DNA from: Brevibacillus_F sp035644815
GTDB lineage: Bacteria; Bacillota; Bacilli; Brevibacillales; Brevibacillaceae
NCBI GenBank assembly: GCA_035644815.1
Contig: DASQNU010000229.1
Location: 1 to 64,000 of the forward strand
DNA: 64,000 nt
Reading direction: 5' to 3'
Below, one piece after another: positions 34,747 through 43,680 of the stretch. Positions within the stretch are counted from its first letter, which is position 1. The number at the start of each line of letters is the position of its first letter. The translations under genes were made by a program, and so were the position numbers. The notes under the pieces were generated by a model. The model did not search any database. It was not told the origin of the DNA and worked only from the letters and a program-made list of their open reading frames with translations.

Positions 34747-34797
34747 TTTATTCAAATCGCACCGTATAAAATGGGAGTAAATGGGGAGGTGGAAGGC

Positions 34798-35769
34798 ATG
34801 AGAGCGATCGTATATGAGCGTTATGGGCCGCCCAATGTGCTGCAAATGCGTGAAGTCGCCAAGCCAGTACCGAAAGACGACGAGATTATGATTAAGGTCT
34901 ATGCAACAACCGTCGCCGCGGGGGATTATCGCTTACGAAAGGCAGATCCTTTCCTGGCAAGACTATTCAACGGTCTATGGAGACCGAAGCGAATCAAGAT
35001 TCTCGGATTCGAACTGGCGGGCGTAGTTGAATCTACGGGGAGCGGCGTCACCCGGTTCAAGCCAGGGGATGCCGTCTATGCCGCCTGCGGACTCAGCTTT
35101 GGTGCGTATGCTGAATACAAATGCCTTCCTGAGAATGGCGGTGTCGCGCACAAACCAGCGAATATGACCTTCGAAGAGGCGGCCGCGGTTCCGGTCGGCG
35201 CCTATACTGCCTTACAGTTTCTCCGCAAGGGCAACATCCAACACGGCAGTCGTGTGCTCGTATACGGAGCCTCCGGAAGCGTGGGGACATATGCGGTGCA
35301 GCTTTCCAAGCATTTTGGTGCGGATGTAACGGGAGTGTGCAGCACGTCTAATGTGGAGTTGGTCAGATCGCTGGGAGCCGACCGAGTCATTGATTATACG
35401 AAAGAAAAGTTCCCGGATGACGGTCCGGCGTACGATATTATTTTCGATACGGTCGGGAAGAGTCCATTCAAGACTTGTGTCAAGCGGCTGACACCGAACG
35501 GTTTCTACCTGCGAGCGGTACATATGGACCCTCTTCCGCTTGTTCAGGGGCTATGGGTCAACTTAACGAGTGGCAAAAAGGTAATCGGTGGAACAGCGAA
35601 GGAAAACGCGGAAGATTTGACTTATCTGAAGGAACTGATCGAGGCAGGTAAGCTGCGATCGGTTATCGATCGACGTTATCCGCTGGAGCAAGCGCCGGAG
35701 GCACACAGTTATGTGGAGCAAGGCCATAAAAAAGGCAACGTGGTTTTAACTGTTTGGCAAGGTTCTTAA
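34798..35769 (+). CDS. NAD(P)-dependent alcohol dehydrogenase / quinone oxidoreductase (MDR family)
   Basis: Medium-chain dehydrogenase: GroES-like domain (MRAIVYERYGPPNVLQMREV, GFELAGVVESTGSGVTRFKP) and Rossmann domain with RVLVYGASGSVGTYAVQLSK. The usual zinc ligands are replaced, as in zinc-free zeta-crystallin/YhdH-like reductases, so it is likely an NADPH:quinone or enone reductase. ATG at 34798 with GGGGAGG, 323 aa. No obvious operon partner. Confidence 0.9.
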   Translation: MRAIVYERYGPPNVLQMREVAKPVPKDDEIMIKVYATTVAAGDYRLRKADPFLARLFNGLWRPKRIKILGFELAGVVESTGSGVTRFKPGDAVYAACGLSFGAYAEYKCLPENGGVAHKPANMTFEEAAAVPVGAYTALQFLRKGNIQHGSRVLVYGASGSVGTYAVQLSKHFGADVTGVCSTSNVELVRSLGADRVIDYTKEKFPDDGPAYDIIFDTVGKSPFKTCVKRLTPNGFYLRAVHMDPLPLVQGLWVNLTSGKKVIGGTAKENAEDLTYLKELIEAGKLRSVIDRRYPLEQAPEAHSYVEQGHKKGNVVLTVWQGS

Positions 35770-35980
35770 AGAAAAAGCGTTCTTACATCTAGCAGGTTAT
35801 ATTTCTAAACAAGCTGCCATTATTTTGAAATGGCTAGAGAATGTGAAGGCGCCTGTAATAAAGGAATATAACATAAAACATTGATCTTGTTGCAAAAGTG
35901 AATAAACTCCACTGTCATGAATAGAGGTATGTACAATAAAAACGTAACGTTACTTATTTAATTGTGGAGATGATGAAGAC

Positions 35981-36106
35981 GTGATTTATGGTGAAAGACA
36001 GGTAGACAGACAAGGAACGGTATTCTCCAATCCACTCGCTGACTGCGAAAATGAAAATGTAAGAACATTCGGAAGCGTTTTCATTTTAGGCACAATCTGT
36101 GCGTAA
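35981..36106 (+). CDS. Possible small ORF before dhaK, 41 codons
   Basis: GTG start with GGAG at a suitable distance, encoding MIYGERQVDRQGTVFSNPLA and ending FGSVFILGTICA. No family recognised. It overlaps a cre-like element and an inverted repeat (AAAATGAAAA / TTTTCATTTT), so the region may be regulatory and the ORF accidental. Confidence 0.3.
   Translation: MIYGERQVDRQGTVFSNPLADCENENVRTFGSVFILGTICA
36070..36083. promoter_or_regulatory. cre-like site upstream of dhaK
   Basis: CGGAAGCGTTTTCA agrees with the CcpA cre consensus in 12 of 14 positions, including the central AANCGNT. It lies 68 bp upstream of dhaK, fitting catabolite repression of dihydroxyacetone use. It is also half of an inverted repeat of about 10 bp. 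Confidence 0.45.
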
Positions 36107-36150
36107 AGATAAGGTATGTACAACATCAAACCTGGAAATGGGGAGTATGT

Positions 36151-37179
36151 TTGAAAAAACTGGTGAATCATCCGGAAGCAGTCGTAAAGGAAATGCTGGA
36201 AGGTATGGTGCTGGCGCATCCACACATTGTCAAACAAGTGGAAGGAACTACGGTACTTGTCCGAGCACATGCTCCGAAAGAGGGAAAAGTAGGATTGGTC
36301 AGCGGCGGAGGAAGTGGTCACGAACCCTCTCATGCTGGCTTTGTAGGAACGGGGATGCTGGATGGTGCTGTGGCTGGCGAAGTATTTACCTCGCCTACAC
36401 CCGATCAAGTATTGGAAGCCATCAAAGCGGTCAATGGCGGAAAAGGCGTCCTGTTGATCATCAAAAACTATTCCGGTGATCTGATGAACTTCGAGATGGC
36501 GGGAGAGTTGGCGGAAGCGGAAGGAATTCCCGTCCGTAAAGTGATCGTCAACGATGATGTAGCCGTAGAAGACAGCCTCTATACGACAGGACGCCGAGGA
36601 ATTGCAGGAACGATTTTTGTTCACAAGATCGCTGGTGCGTTGGCCGAAAGAGGAGCTTCCCTCGAAGAAGTCGAGCGGGTAGCAAACAAAGTGATTCAGC
36701 GGGTTAGAAGCATGGGGATGGCCCTAACGCCTTGTACCATTCCCGCAGCTGGTACACCTGGATTCTCCATCGGTGAAAACGAAATGGAGATCGGCATGGG
36801 CATTCACGGGGAACCAGGAATTGAGCGCATTGCGATAGCACCCGCAGATGACGTTGCAACAACGCTGGTAAACCATGTACTGGAGGATATGAAGATTACA
36901 TCAGGGGATCGCGTCGCAGTCCTGATTAACGGATTGGGAGGGACTCCACTGATGGAGCTGTATATTGTGAATCGGAAAGTAGCAGCCATCCTTCAGGATA
37001 AAGGCATCCAAGTTCATGATACAAATGTAGGCGAGTATATGACATCGCTGGAAATGGCAGGTTGTTCTGTAACTTTGTTAAAACTGGATGAAGAACTGAC
37101 TGAACTATTGGATGCACCCGCACAAACCATCGTGTGGAAAAAGGAGGGGAGGAATCCGAGTGAGGATACACGTGGATGA
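36151..37179 (+). CDS. dhaK: Dihydroxyacetone kinase subunit DhaK
   Basis: Substrate-binding subunit of PTS-dependent dihydroxyacetone kinase, binding dihydroxyacetone covalently through a His. LVSGGGSGHEPSHAGFVGTG is the diagnostic motif near residues 50-70, and GMGIHGEPGIER carries the active-site His near residue 220. 342 aa. The start is TTG, supported by GGGGAG seven bases upstream and by alignment of the KKLVNHPEAVVKEMLEG beginning. It overlaps dhaL by 20 bp. Confidence 0.96.
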   Translation: MKKLVNHPEAVVKEMLEGMVLAHPHIVKQVEGTTVLVRAHAPKEGKVGLVSGGGSGHEPSHAGFVGTGMLDGAVAGEVFTSPTPDQVLEAIKAVNGGKGVLLIIKNYSGDLMNFEMAGELAEAEGIPVRKVIVNDDVAVEDSLYTTGRRGIAGTIFVHKIAGALAERGASLEEVERVANKVIQRVRSMGMALTPCTIPAAGTPGFSIGENEMEIGMGIHGEPGIERIAIAPADDVATTLVNHVLEDMKITSGDRVAVLINGLGGTPLMELYIVNRKVAAILQDKGIQVHDTNVGEYMTSLEMAGCSVTLLKLDEELTELLDAPAQTIVWKKEGRNPSEDTRG

Positions 37180-37792
37180 TGTGAAACAGTGGCTTTTACA
37201 CGCAAACACACGCATTCAAGAGGAAAAAGCGTACCTGACCGCATTGGATCAGGCAATTGGCGATGGAGATCACGGTATCAACATGGCCCGTGGCTTTCAG
37301 GAAGTAGCGATCAAAATGGAGCAAAAAACCTATTCAGATATCGGCTCTCTTCTCCAAGATGTCGGAATGTTGCTTCTATCGAAGGTTGGGGGGGCATCCG
37401 GACCTCTTTTGGGTACAGCTTTTATGAAAGCAGCCATGGTATGTAAAGGGAAAACGGAAGCGACCACGACCGATTTAGGTGCGGCTTTGCAAGAGGCGGT
37501 CAACGGTCTCAAACTACGAGGAAAAGCGGAAGTCGGAAACAAGACGATGCTCGATGTGTGGGAACCGGTTGCGCGATACGTCCAGGAGCATGCAGAGCAA
37601 CTTTCCTGGATTGCACTGAATGACTTCGCCAGACTTAGTATGGAAAAGACGAAAGAGATGGAAGCAAAAAAAGGCAGAGCTGCATATCTGGGACCACGAT
37701 CGGTTGGACATTTGGATCCGGGATCGGTTTCCACCTACTATTTGATGGATGCCCTCTGCACAACTATGAATAAAAGCGAGGAACAACAATGA
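37160..37792 (+). CDS. dhaL: Dihydroxyacetone kinase subunit DhaL
   Basis: ADP-binding subunit that phosphorylates the dihydroxyacetone held by DhaK. TALDQAIGDGDHGINMARGF supplies the Mg-coordinating Asp30, Asp35 and Asp37; GGASGPLLGTAFM and GNKTMLDVWEP are the other nucleotide motifs. The GTG at 37160 follows AAGGAGGGGAGG and gives 210 aa, the normal length. Overlaps dhaK upstream and dhaM downstream (ATGA), so the operon is tightly coupled. Confidence 0.96.
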   Translation: MRIHVDDVKQWLLHANTRIQEEKAYLTALDQAIGDGDHGINMARGFQEVAIKMEQKTYSDIGSLLQDVGMLLLSKVGGASGPLLGTAFMKAAMVCKGKTEATTTDLGAALQEAVNGLKLRGKAEVGNKTMLDVWEPVARYVQEHAEQLSWIALNDFARLSMEKTKEMEAKKGRAAYLGPRSVGHLDPGSVSTYYLMDALCTTMNKSEEQQ

Positions 37793-38178
37793 GCTATGTC
37801 GGAATCGTCTTGGTCTCTCATAGTAAAGAGCTGGTTAACGGCTTGCATGCTTTACTCAAGCAGGTGCAGCCCCATGTTCCCATTGCCGTAGCCGGAGGAA
37901 CGGATGATGATGAGATCGGTACCAGCGCACAAAAAATTCGGGAAGCGATCGAATCGGTGTATTCCGATGCTGGTGTTGTCGTCTTCTTTGATCTTGGTAG
38001 CGCACTAATGAATACAGAGCTCGCGATTGAATGGATGGAAGGCATGAACAAGATCAGAATTGCAGACTCCCCATTGGTGGAAGGCTCTTATGCAGCTATC
38101 GTAGAATCCGGCTGCGGAAGTACACTCGATGAAGTGGTAAAAACAGCGGAGGATGCCAAGAAGATTGAAAAACGGTAA
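37789..38178 (+). CDS. dhaM: PTS-dependent dihydroxyacetone kinase phosphotransferase subunit DhaM (EIIA-Man-like domain only)
   Basis: Passes phosphate from HPr to the ADP on DhaL. VGIVLVSHSKELVNGLHALL holds the phosphorylatable His11; VFFDLGSALMNTELAIEWM is the second family block. 129 aa means only the EIIA domain, as in lactic acid bacteria and other Firmicutes, without the HPr and EI-like domains of the E. coli protein. An HPr gene follows 15 bp later and can supply the missing function. Confidence 0.95.
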   Translation: MSYVGIVLVSHSKELVNGLHALLKQVQPHVPIAVAGGTDDDEIGTSAQKIREAIESVYSDAGVVVFFDLGSALMNTELAIEWMEGMNKIRIADSPLVEGSYAAIVESGCGSTLDEVVKTAEDAKKIEKR

Positions 38179-38193
38179 TGGGAGCGCCTACTT

Positions 38194-38457
38194 ATGCGTA
38201 TCGAAAAGGAAATAATCATACATCGTGCAGATGGCTTGCATGCAAGGCCAGCTGGCGAAATAGCTAAAGCGATGAGGGCATTTCAGAGCAGTGTAGAGAT
38301 AGAATATGGTGAAAAAACGATTAATGCAAAAAGTATCGTCAGTCTGATGACACTGGTCGCCAAGCAAGGAGCACTGTTGCGGGTGATCATTGATGGGAGG
38401 GACGCACAAGAAGCTTTGGAATCACTCGAGCTCATGTTGAGGGACTCCGATCTATAA
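38194..38457 (+). CDS. HPr family phosphocarrier protein in the dha operon
   Basis: 87-aa HPr. IHRADGLHARPAGEIAKAM contains His16, equivalent to the EI-phosphorylated His15, and TINAKSIVSLMTL contains Ser47, equivalent to the HPr-kinase site Ser46. Because it terminates the dhaKLM operon, it is probably a dedicated donor for DhaM, separate from the housekeeping PtsH. There is no enzyme I gene in the window. SD GGGAGCG before ATG. Confidence 0.93.
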   Translation: MRIEKEIIIHRADGLHARPAGEIAKAMRAFQSSVEIEYGEKTINAKSIVSLMTLVAKQGALLRVIIDGRDAQEALESLELMLRDSDL

Positions 38458-38480
38458 TCCGACTCTGTCATTCGGCTTCA

Positions 38481-38533
38481 GACAAAAAAACAGTACCGAT
38501 CGTAATGGAACGTATCGTGTACTGTTTTTTGTC
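38481..38533. terminator. Bidirectional terminator after the dha operon
   Basis: A 15-bp stem GACAAAAAACAGTAC / GTACTGTTTTTTGTC (with one extra A in the left arm) gives T-tracts on both strands, between the convergent HPr gene and the membrane protein gene. Confidence 0.88.
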
Positions 38534-38558
38534 TGTTTACGTTGATAAGCATATGAGG

Positions 38559-38903
38559 TTATGGAGCAAAACCGTAAAAAAGCAGAATGAATATCAATTT
38601 AAGAACGATTGCTACCGCAGATGCAAGCAAAATATATATGATGTACAGAAGAATTTTCAGCCACAACGTAAGATGACTTAGTCTGGTGAAACGGATCAAT
38701 ATGTATACACCAGCTACAAGCGCCGGTAAGAGATAAAAATAGGAGAATAAGTTTACCCATGAAATTAACTTCTCAAATGCTTCGGGCGGTACAGGCCCCT
38801 GCATCATATTGTAGGTTTCAATAATGCAATATCTGCCTCCCAAAAAGACTATTGAAAGAATCACATAGTATATGATAAATGCTTTAGCTTTTTTCATATT
38901 CAT
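38559..38903 (-). CDS. Small integral membrane protein, 114 aa
   Basis: Three hydrophobic segments: about residues 8-24 (FIIYYVILSIVFLGGRY), 50-70 (LFSYFYLLPALVAGVYILI) and 78-110 (LWLKILLYIIYILLASAVAI and onward). Basic N-terminus MNMKKAK. SD GGAGAG just before the ATG. No family recognised. It lies downstream of, and in the same direction as, a CPBP protease gene, so they may be co-transcribed. Confidence 0.7.
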   Translation of the reverse strand: MNMKKAKAFIIYYVILSIVFLGGRYCIIETYNMMQGPVPPEAFEKLISWVNLFSYFYLLPALVAGVYILIRFTRLSHLTLWLKILLYIIYILLASAVAIVLKLIFILLFYGFAP

Positions 38904-38972
38904 TCACTCTCCAAGATTCGTAACAATTTATCTAAATGGAAGCCAAACATAAAGAGAAGAAAAAGTACCAAT

Positions 38973-39644
38973 CTAATTTGGTGATTGTATGTAGAGCATG
39001 TAAATGATTACAATACCAAGATCCGCTAGCATATGGCTCAAAATGGGAGCAAGCAGCGAATGTGAACGATCGCGAATCCATCCCCACAGTAAGCCAGCAG
39101 CGTAAATAGAAAGCGCAGCAAGAACGTTGAACGGCCAATTGAAGATCGGAATAATGACTACAAGATGATAGGCGGTGAACCACAGAGAAGCAAGCAACAA
39201 GTTTCGAAAAGAGCCCGGAGTCTGTCCGGTTCTGCTAGGCAGGTATGCCCGCCAGTAGATCTCTTCCAGAATTGGATTGAGCAACACTAGTACGACAAAC
39301 AGCAGCACAGATTGGTTGCCTGTAAAATGCCACTGCTCAAGCCAGCTTCTAAGGTGCTCGATATCGAACAGCATGTCGTGCATATAATAAGCACCGATCA
39401 AGATCGCCAGCGTAAAAAAAATGCCCAATCCGAGTCCAATTAACGCTTGTTGGATAGTTCCTGTCAGCCCCCAAACGCCGACTACTCGGCTCAAGCTTTG
39501 TTTTTGGATCACAAGATGATCAATTAAAGGTACTATCGCCAACCAGATGAAAAATAGAGTAAATGTAAGCGTTACCCTATGCGCAACATGAAGGCCGATA
39601 GCAACTAATACAGTTGGGGCCAGCCCAATCACATAACGGTTCAA
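38973..39644 (-). CDS. CPBP-family intramembrane metalloprotease (Abi/Rce1-like)
   Basis: Polytopic membrane protein with the motif set of the CAAX protease and bacteriocin-processing family: LNPILEEIYWRAYLPSR (EExxxR), ASLWFTAYHLVVI with the second-motif His, and LSHMLADLGIVII with the third His. 223 aa, six to seven hydrophobic segments. Bacterial members can process peptides or confer bacteriocin self-immunity; the substrate here is unknown. Confidence 0.9.
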   Translation of the reverse strand: MNRYVIGLAPTVLVAIGLHVAHRVTLTFTLFFIWLAIVPLIDHLVIQKQSLSRVVGVWGLTGTIQQALIGLGLGIFFTLAILIGAYYMHDMLFDIEHLRSWLEQWHFTGNQSVLLFVVLVLLNPILEEIYWRAYLPSRTGQTPGSFRNLLLASLWFTAYHLVVIIPIFNWPFNVLAALSIYAAGLLWGWIRDRSHSLLAPILSHMLADLGIVIIYMLYIQSPN

Positions 39645-39881
39645 GATGATTCACCTCAGTTGTTTATTTTCTAAGATGCAGACATCATACTCAAGGATTG
39701 CCTTGTTAGAATAGTACTAATATAAAGTAGTACCCTCTAATTGACCGGCGGCTTTGCAAAAATAACGGGCTGGATAGATTATTTGACACTTGTTAGGAAA
39801 TATCGAGAGGAGTTATAAAACTTAAAAAAGAAGTAAAATGTTACCTTATTGAATTTATCTGGGGAAGGATCTGAATGGACA

Positions 39882-40388
39882 ATGATGCGAGGGAGTTTAA
39901 CGGAAGCTATTCAACTCCGTGAAGAGGGACGTGCCAAACAAGACAAAGTCATTCTGGGAAAAGCCCTAACGCTCCTTTTAGATTTAGGTGTTGTTTACCC
40001 AGGTGACGCAGAGATCATTTTTCAGACAGGAGTAGCTTATGATAACTTGGGAATGGGAAGAGAAGCTATCCCTTATTACGAACGGGCACTAGATTTAGGC
40101 TTGTCGGGATCTAATCTGGAACGATGCTTACTCGGCCTAGGAAGCACGTATCGTGCATTGGGATATTATCAGGAATCGGAGAAAACATTGCGTCGAGGTA
40201 TGAGTGAGTTTCCAGAAAACAGGGCCATTCAAGTCCTTCTCTCGTTAGCACTTTACAATATGCAGAAGCATAAAGAAGCGATGGAACTTGTTTTGGTCAA
40301 CTTGATGGAGACAACCTCTGACGAGAAGCTTCAATATTTCAAAAGAGGTATATTGTACTATTCGCAACACCTTGATGAAACGTGGTGA
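39882..40388 (+). CDS. Tetratricopeptide repeat protein, 168 aa
   Basis: Three to four TPR-like helix pairs: LTEAIQLREEGRAKQDKVIL, AEIIFQTGVAYDNLGMGREA then IPYYERALDLGL, CLLGLGSTYRALGYYQESEK then TLRRGMSEFPE, and VLLSLALYNMQKHKEAMELV. Acts as a protein-interaction scaffold in the cytosol. The start is uncertain: the ATG at 39882 (GGGGAAGGA 12 bases upstream) fits homologues better than the TTG at 39849. No partner is adjacent. Confidence 0.8.
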   Translation: MMRGSLTEAIQLREEGRAKQDKVILGKALTLLLDLGVVYPGDAEIIFQTGVAYDNLGMGREAIPYYERALDLGLSGSNLERCLLGLGSTYRALGYYQESEKTLRRGMSEFPENRAIQVLLSLALYNMQKHKEAMELVLVNLMETTSDEKLQYFKRGILYYSQHLDETW

Positions 40389-40707
40389 TCTATAACAGGA
40401 TCTTGTATCTTTTACGAAGCAGAGTGTGAGGGAGTGCACCGAATGTTTCAGTATGGTTGCTTGTGTACAAACAGATATTTATTTAATAATTCTTGCCATT
40501 GATCAGAATGGTGTGTGAATGCGTTGAAGTTCAACACTGCGTGATCTTGGAAAAGCGCGAGGTGTAAAGGTCTGAAGGCGTTTTTTGTGAAGAGGGAGGA
40601 AAGTATAGGTTGAAAAAAGCCGTTGACTGCTAGGTCAGCGGCTTGATTTTTAAAACAGCCTTATCACTCGGAGTTGTCCCGGTTCACTCGTCTGCCGCGG
40701 GCGAATT
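40389..40707. other. Intergenic region between TPR and LysR genes
   Basis: No gene with an SD is seen apart from the terminator at 40617-40651. Confidence 0.5.
40617..40651. terminator. Bidirectional terminator before the LysR gene end
   Basis: An 11-bp stem AAGCCGTTGAC / GTCAGCGGCTT (one G-T pair) with a 6-nt loop is flanked by six A residues on one side and TTGATTTTT on the other, between convergent TPR and LysR genes. Confidence 0.85.
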
Positions 40708-41604
40708 CTATTGTTTCGACAAAAAAACTTCTCGCGTAATTTCAATGAATGCTCGCAGGTGAGGAGTGATCCATTTGTCTTTATGCCATGCGATTTGGGT
40801 GTAGATATGTTCAATGGGCCAGTTCCAAGCCAAATCTTTCATTTGCCCGGCAGCTATTTCTCTTTCTACGGCCATGGTGGGCAAGAAGGCGATTCCAATA
40901 CCAGAAATGACACACTGCTTGATGGGCTCGATGCTGACAAATTCAAATTTATTGGATGGGAATACGCCTGCCAAACGAAAGGTATTTTCCAGTATCGTAC
41001 GATAAGAACATCCGATTTCGGTAAGGAGCAGCGTTTCATTCAGTAGATCGCTTGGTTTTACGTCAGGGTTAGCCAGTAATGGATGGTCGTTTGATGCCAC
41101 CAATCTCATCCGCTCTTTGATCAGGGGCTCTATGGTGATCGCGTTGCTCGGCTTGGGAACGTCCATAATAAACGCAACGTCCAGTTTTCCATTTAGCAAC
41201 TTTTCCCTCGTTTCTTCATCAGAATGCGCGGGCTGAAAAATCAGTTTCACATTCGGAAATTGAGATTTGAATGCGGCTAGGATCGGAGGTAGGCGGTAGG
41301 TGCACTGACTCTCCTGGGCCCCGATCATAATCGTTCCCTTCGGTTCTTCGCGGCCGGCTATCCCCAGTACCGCCTCTTGTGACAATGCAACCATCTTTTC
41401 GGAATACTCCTTGAATCTCCTCCCTTCCTCTGTCAGTACCAGACGTTTTCCCAAGCGCTCAAAGAGCCTTGTTCCCAGCTCTTCTTCAAGTGCCTTGATC
41501 TGAGCAGTTACGCTAGATTGGGCAAAATTCAGTGTTTTGGCGGTCAGTGTAAAATTCAGATTTTCTGCTGCCGTATTAAACGTGATTAGTTGCTTAATCT
41601 CCAT
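40708..41604 (-). CDS. LysR-family transcriptional regulator
   Basis: HTH domain MEIKQLITFNTAAENLNFTL with the helix AQSSVTAQIKALEEELG, then an effector domain. 298 aa from the ATG at 41604 with AGGGAGAAAGAC. Closely related in sequence to the regulator at 20.8 kb. Divergent from an SDR gene 176 bp away; TTGATATCATTCAA in that gap (about 41636-41649) is a possible T-N12-A-like site. It probably regulates the SDR/Gfo-Idh pair. Confidence 0.9.
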   Translation of the reverse strand: MEIKQLITFNTAAENLNFTLTAKTLNFAQSSVTAQIKALEEELGTRLFERLGKRLVLTEEGRRFKEYSEKMVALSQEAVLGIAGREEPKGTIMIGAQESQCTYRLPPILAAFKSQFPNVKLIFQPAHSDEETREKLLNGKLDVAFIMDVPKPSNAITIEPLIKERMRLVASNDHPLLANPDVKPSDLLNETLLLTEIGCSYRTILENTFRLAGVFPSNKFEFVSIEPIKQCVISGIGIAFLPTMAVEREIAAGQMKDLAWNWPIEHIYTQIAWHKDKWITPHLRAFIEITREVFLSKQ

Positions 41605-41780
41605 GTCTTTCTCCCTATCTAAATCGTCATTTTCGATTGATATCATTCAAATAAACGGCTGTATGAATACATGGGAGAATTATATACTAGGCATTATCGA
41701 GTGGCAATCAGTTTAAACTCCCAAACACGATGAAATGCAGTCAAGTGATGACAGACAATGACGATGAAGGAGAGATACAC

Positions 41781-42563
41781 GTGGATCTTGGATTACAAGG
41801 GAAGACGGCCATCATAACGGGAGGAAGTAAAGGCATAGGACTTGCTGCCGCGATTGCTTTGGCAGCCGAAGGGGCTCAAGTGTCCATTGTGGCTCGGGAA
41901 TTGGATTCGTTACAGAAGGCTGCCCAATTGATCTTGGAGAAGACAGGAGTGGAAGCACATACAATAGCGGCCGACGTTTCGGAAGAGAAGACGGCTCAAT
42001 ACGTGGTGGAGCGGGTGAACGAACGTTTTGGCGGCGTCGATATTCTGATTAACAATGCGGGAACCTCGGCTGCCCATCTTTTCGAAGATGTATCCACCGA
42101 TATGTGGGAGGCCGATCTGGATTTGAAGCTGTTTGGCGCCATTCATTTTTCCAGGGCGGTGGTTCCTTACATGCGCAAGAAAGGAGGCGGAGCGATTCTC
42201 AATGTTACGGCTATCGGGGGAAAAACACCGTCCGCTTCATCAATGCCGACATCGGTCAGCCGAGCTGCTGGTTTGGCGCTGACGAAGGCGTTGAGTAAGG
42301 ACTTGGCAAGCCACAACATACGGGTAAACGCGGTCTGTATTGGGTTAATCCGAAGTGATCAGATTGAACGGGCTTGGCGTTCAACTTCACCTGAGCTTAC
42401 TTGGGATCAGTTTTCCGCCGATCCACGCCATTCCATCCCGCTCGGTCGTATCGGCCAGGCAGAAGAAGCCGCCAAGATGATCACTTTCCTCGTATCCGAA
42501 GCGAGCTCTTATGTGACAGGAACTTCTGTGAATATAGATGGAGGAAAATCAGCGGTGCTATAA
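41781..42563 (+). CDS. SDR-family protein lacking the YxxxK catalytic pair
   Basis: Rossmann-fold SDR with a normal cofactor loop (TGGSKGIGLAAA, residues about 12-23), VDILINNAGTSAAH and the C-terminal VTGTSVNIDGGKSAV. Where Tyr-x-x-x-Lys should stand, it reads PTSVSRAAGLALTKALSKDL, so Tyr is Thr and Lys is Arg. A small group of FabG-like proteins shares this. It may use another mechanism or be a binding protein. The start is GTG at 41781 with GAAGGAGAGATACAC; 260 aa. A Gfo/Idh gene follows 60 bp later. Confidence 0.88.
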   Translation: MDLGLQGKTAIITGGSKGIGLAAAIALAAEGAQVSIVARELDSLQKAAQLILEKTGVEAHTIAADVSEEKTAQYVVERVNERFGGVDILINNAGTSAAHLFEDVSTDMWEADLDLKLFGAIHFSRAVVPYMRKKGGGAILNVTAIGGKTPSASSMPTSVSRAAGLALTKALSKDLASHNIRVNAVCIGLIRSDQIERAWRSTSPELTWDQFSADPRHSIPLGRIGQAEEAAKMITFLVSEASSYVTGTSVNIDGGKSAVL

Positions 42564-42623
42564 AGGTACGATATTTGAAATCGTGTAGAAATCAAGAGAA
42601 CCCCCATTTCGAGAGGATGGAAA

Positions 42624-43595
42624 ATGACGATGAAACCATTATCTGCGATTCGTGTTGGTGTTATTGGGCTAGGTGCCATAGGCGAATATATGCTGGAAAA
42701 TTTTCTTAAGCACCCAGATACAGAAGTAGTAGCCGTTTGTGACGTAGTAAAGGAAAAAGCTCAGTTGATTTCACAACAGGTAGGAGATGTCGCTTGGTAT
42801 ACGGACTACAAAGAGCTTTTGCAATCTTCTGAAGTCGACTTGGTTTATGTGGCTGTACCACCAAAATATCATCATGCCGTAGCGCTTGATGTTCTTGCTT
42901 ACGGCAAGCATATTCTGTGTGAAAAGCCGTTGGCAAATTCATTGGAAGAAGCTCGAGAAATGATTGAACAAGCCAATCAGGCTGGTGTTGTTCATGCCAT
43001 GAATTTTCCTGTATATTATCGAAATGCTGTGAAAGAGATCAAACATTTCGTTTCATCCGGATCTATAGGGGACATCAGAAGAATCGAAATTATTACCCAA
43101 TTTCATAAGTGGCCGCGCGAATGGCAGCAAATCGAATGGATAGGTGGACGTGAGCAAGGTGGATTTGTGCGGGAGGTACTTCCTCATTACATACAATTGA
43201 TTCAAGCACTGTATGGCAGATTGGAGCATATCCAATCCCAACTCGAATACCCGCAAGATCCAAACAAATCTGAAACGGGGATCGTAGCAACTATGAAATT
43301 AGCGGATGGGACACCTGTGTTGGTCAACGGTTTAAGCCAGATCGCGCAACAGGAACGGATTTCGTTTACCATTTACGGGACGAACGGAACGATTTCCCTC
43401 GTTAACTGGAGTCGGCTGGAATACGGCAGATATGGCGAGCCACTTGCGGAAATTCCGGTACCACCAAACGATAACTATCAAGAGGTGATTACGCAAACGG
43501 CTAGGGCCATCAAAGGACAACCTGCCAATCTGATTGGGTTCCAAGAGGGGTATGAAATCCAAAAGGTGCTTGAGGCTCTATTGCAAAAAATGTAA
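42624..43595 (+). CDS. Gfo/Idh/MocA-family oxidoreductase
   Basis: NAD(P)-dependent dehydrogenase of sugars, inositols or amino-acid-like substrates. IRVGVIGLGAIGEYMLENFL is the nucleotide-binding loop; GKHILCEKPLANSLEEAREM holds the conserved EKP motif with catalytic Lys; a C-terminal alpha/beta domain includes GGFVREVLPHYIQLIQALYG with the catalytic His. 323 aa, complete. Follows the SDR gene in the same direction, so the two probably act on one compound under the divergent LysR. Confidence 0.92.
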   Translation: MTMKPLSAIRVGVIGLGAIGEYMLENFLKHPDTEVVAVCDVVKEKAQLISQQVGDVAWYTDYKELLQSSEVDLVYVAVPPKYHHAVALDVLAYGKHILCEKPLANSLEEAREMIEQANQAGVVHAMNFPVYYRNAVKEIKHFVSSGSIGDIRRIEIITQFHKWPREWQQIEWIGGREQGGFVREVLPHYIQLIQALYGRLEHIQSQLEYPQDPNKSETGIVATMKLADGTPVLVNGLSQIAQQERISFTIYGTNGTISLVNWSRLEYGRYGEPLAEIPVPPNDNYQEVITQTARAIKGQPANLIGFQEGYEIQKVLEALLQKM

Positions 43596-43680
43596 AAAGA
43601 AGCAAATATGTCATCACTACTACCATTCTGATGATCATGCGTTGCCTATCGTGAAATCATTGGCACGAGGAAGATGAAAG

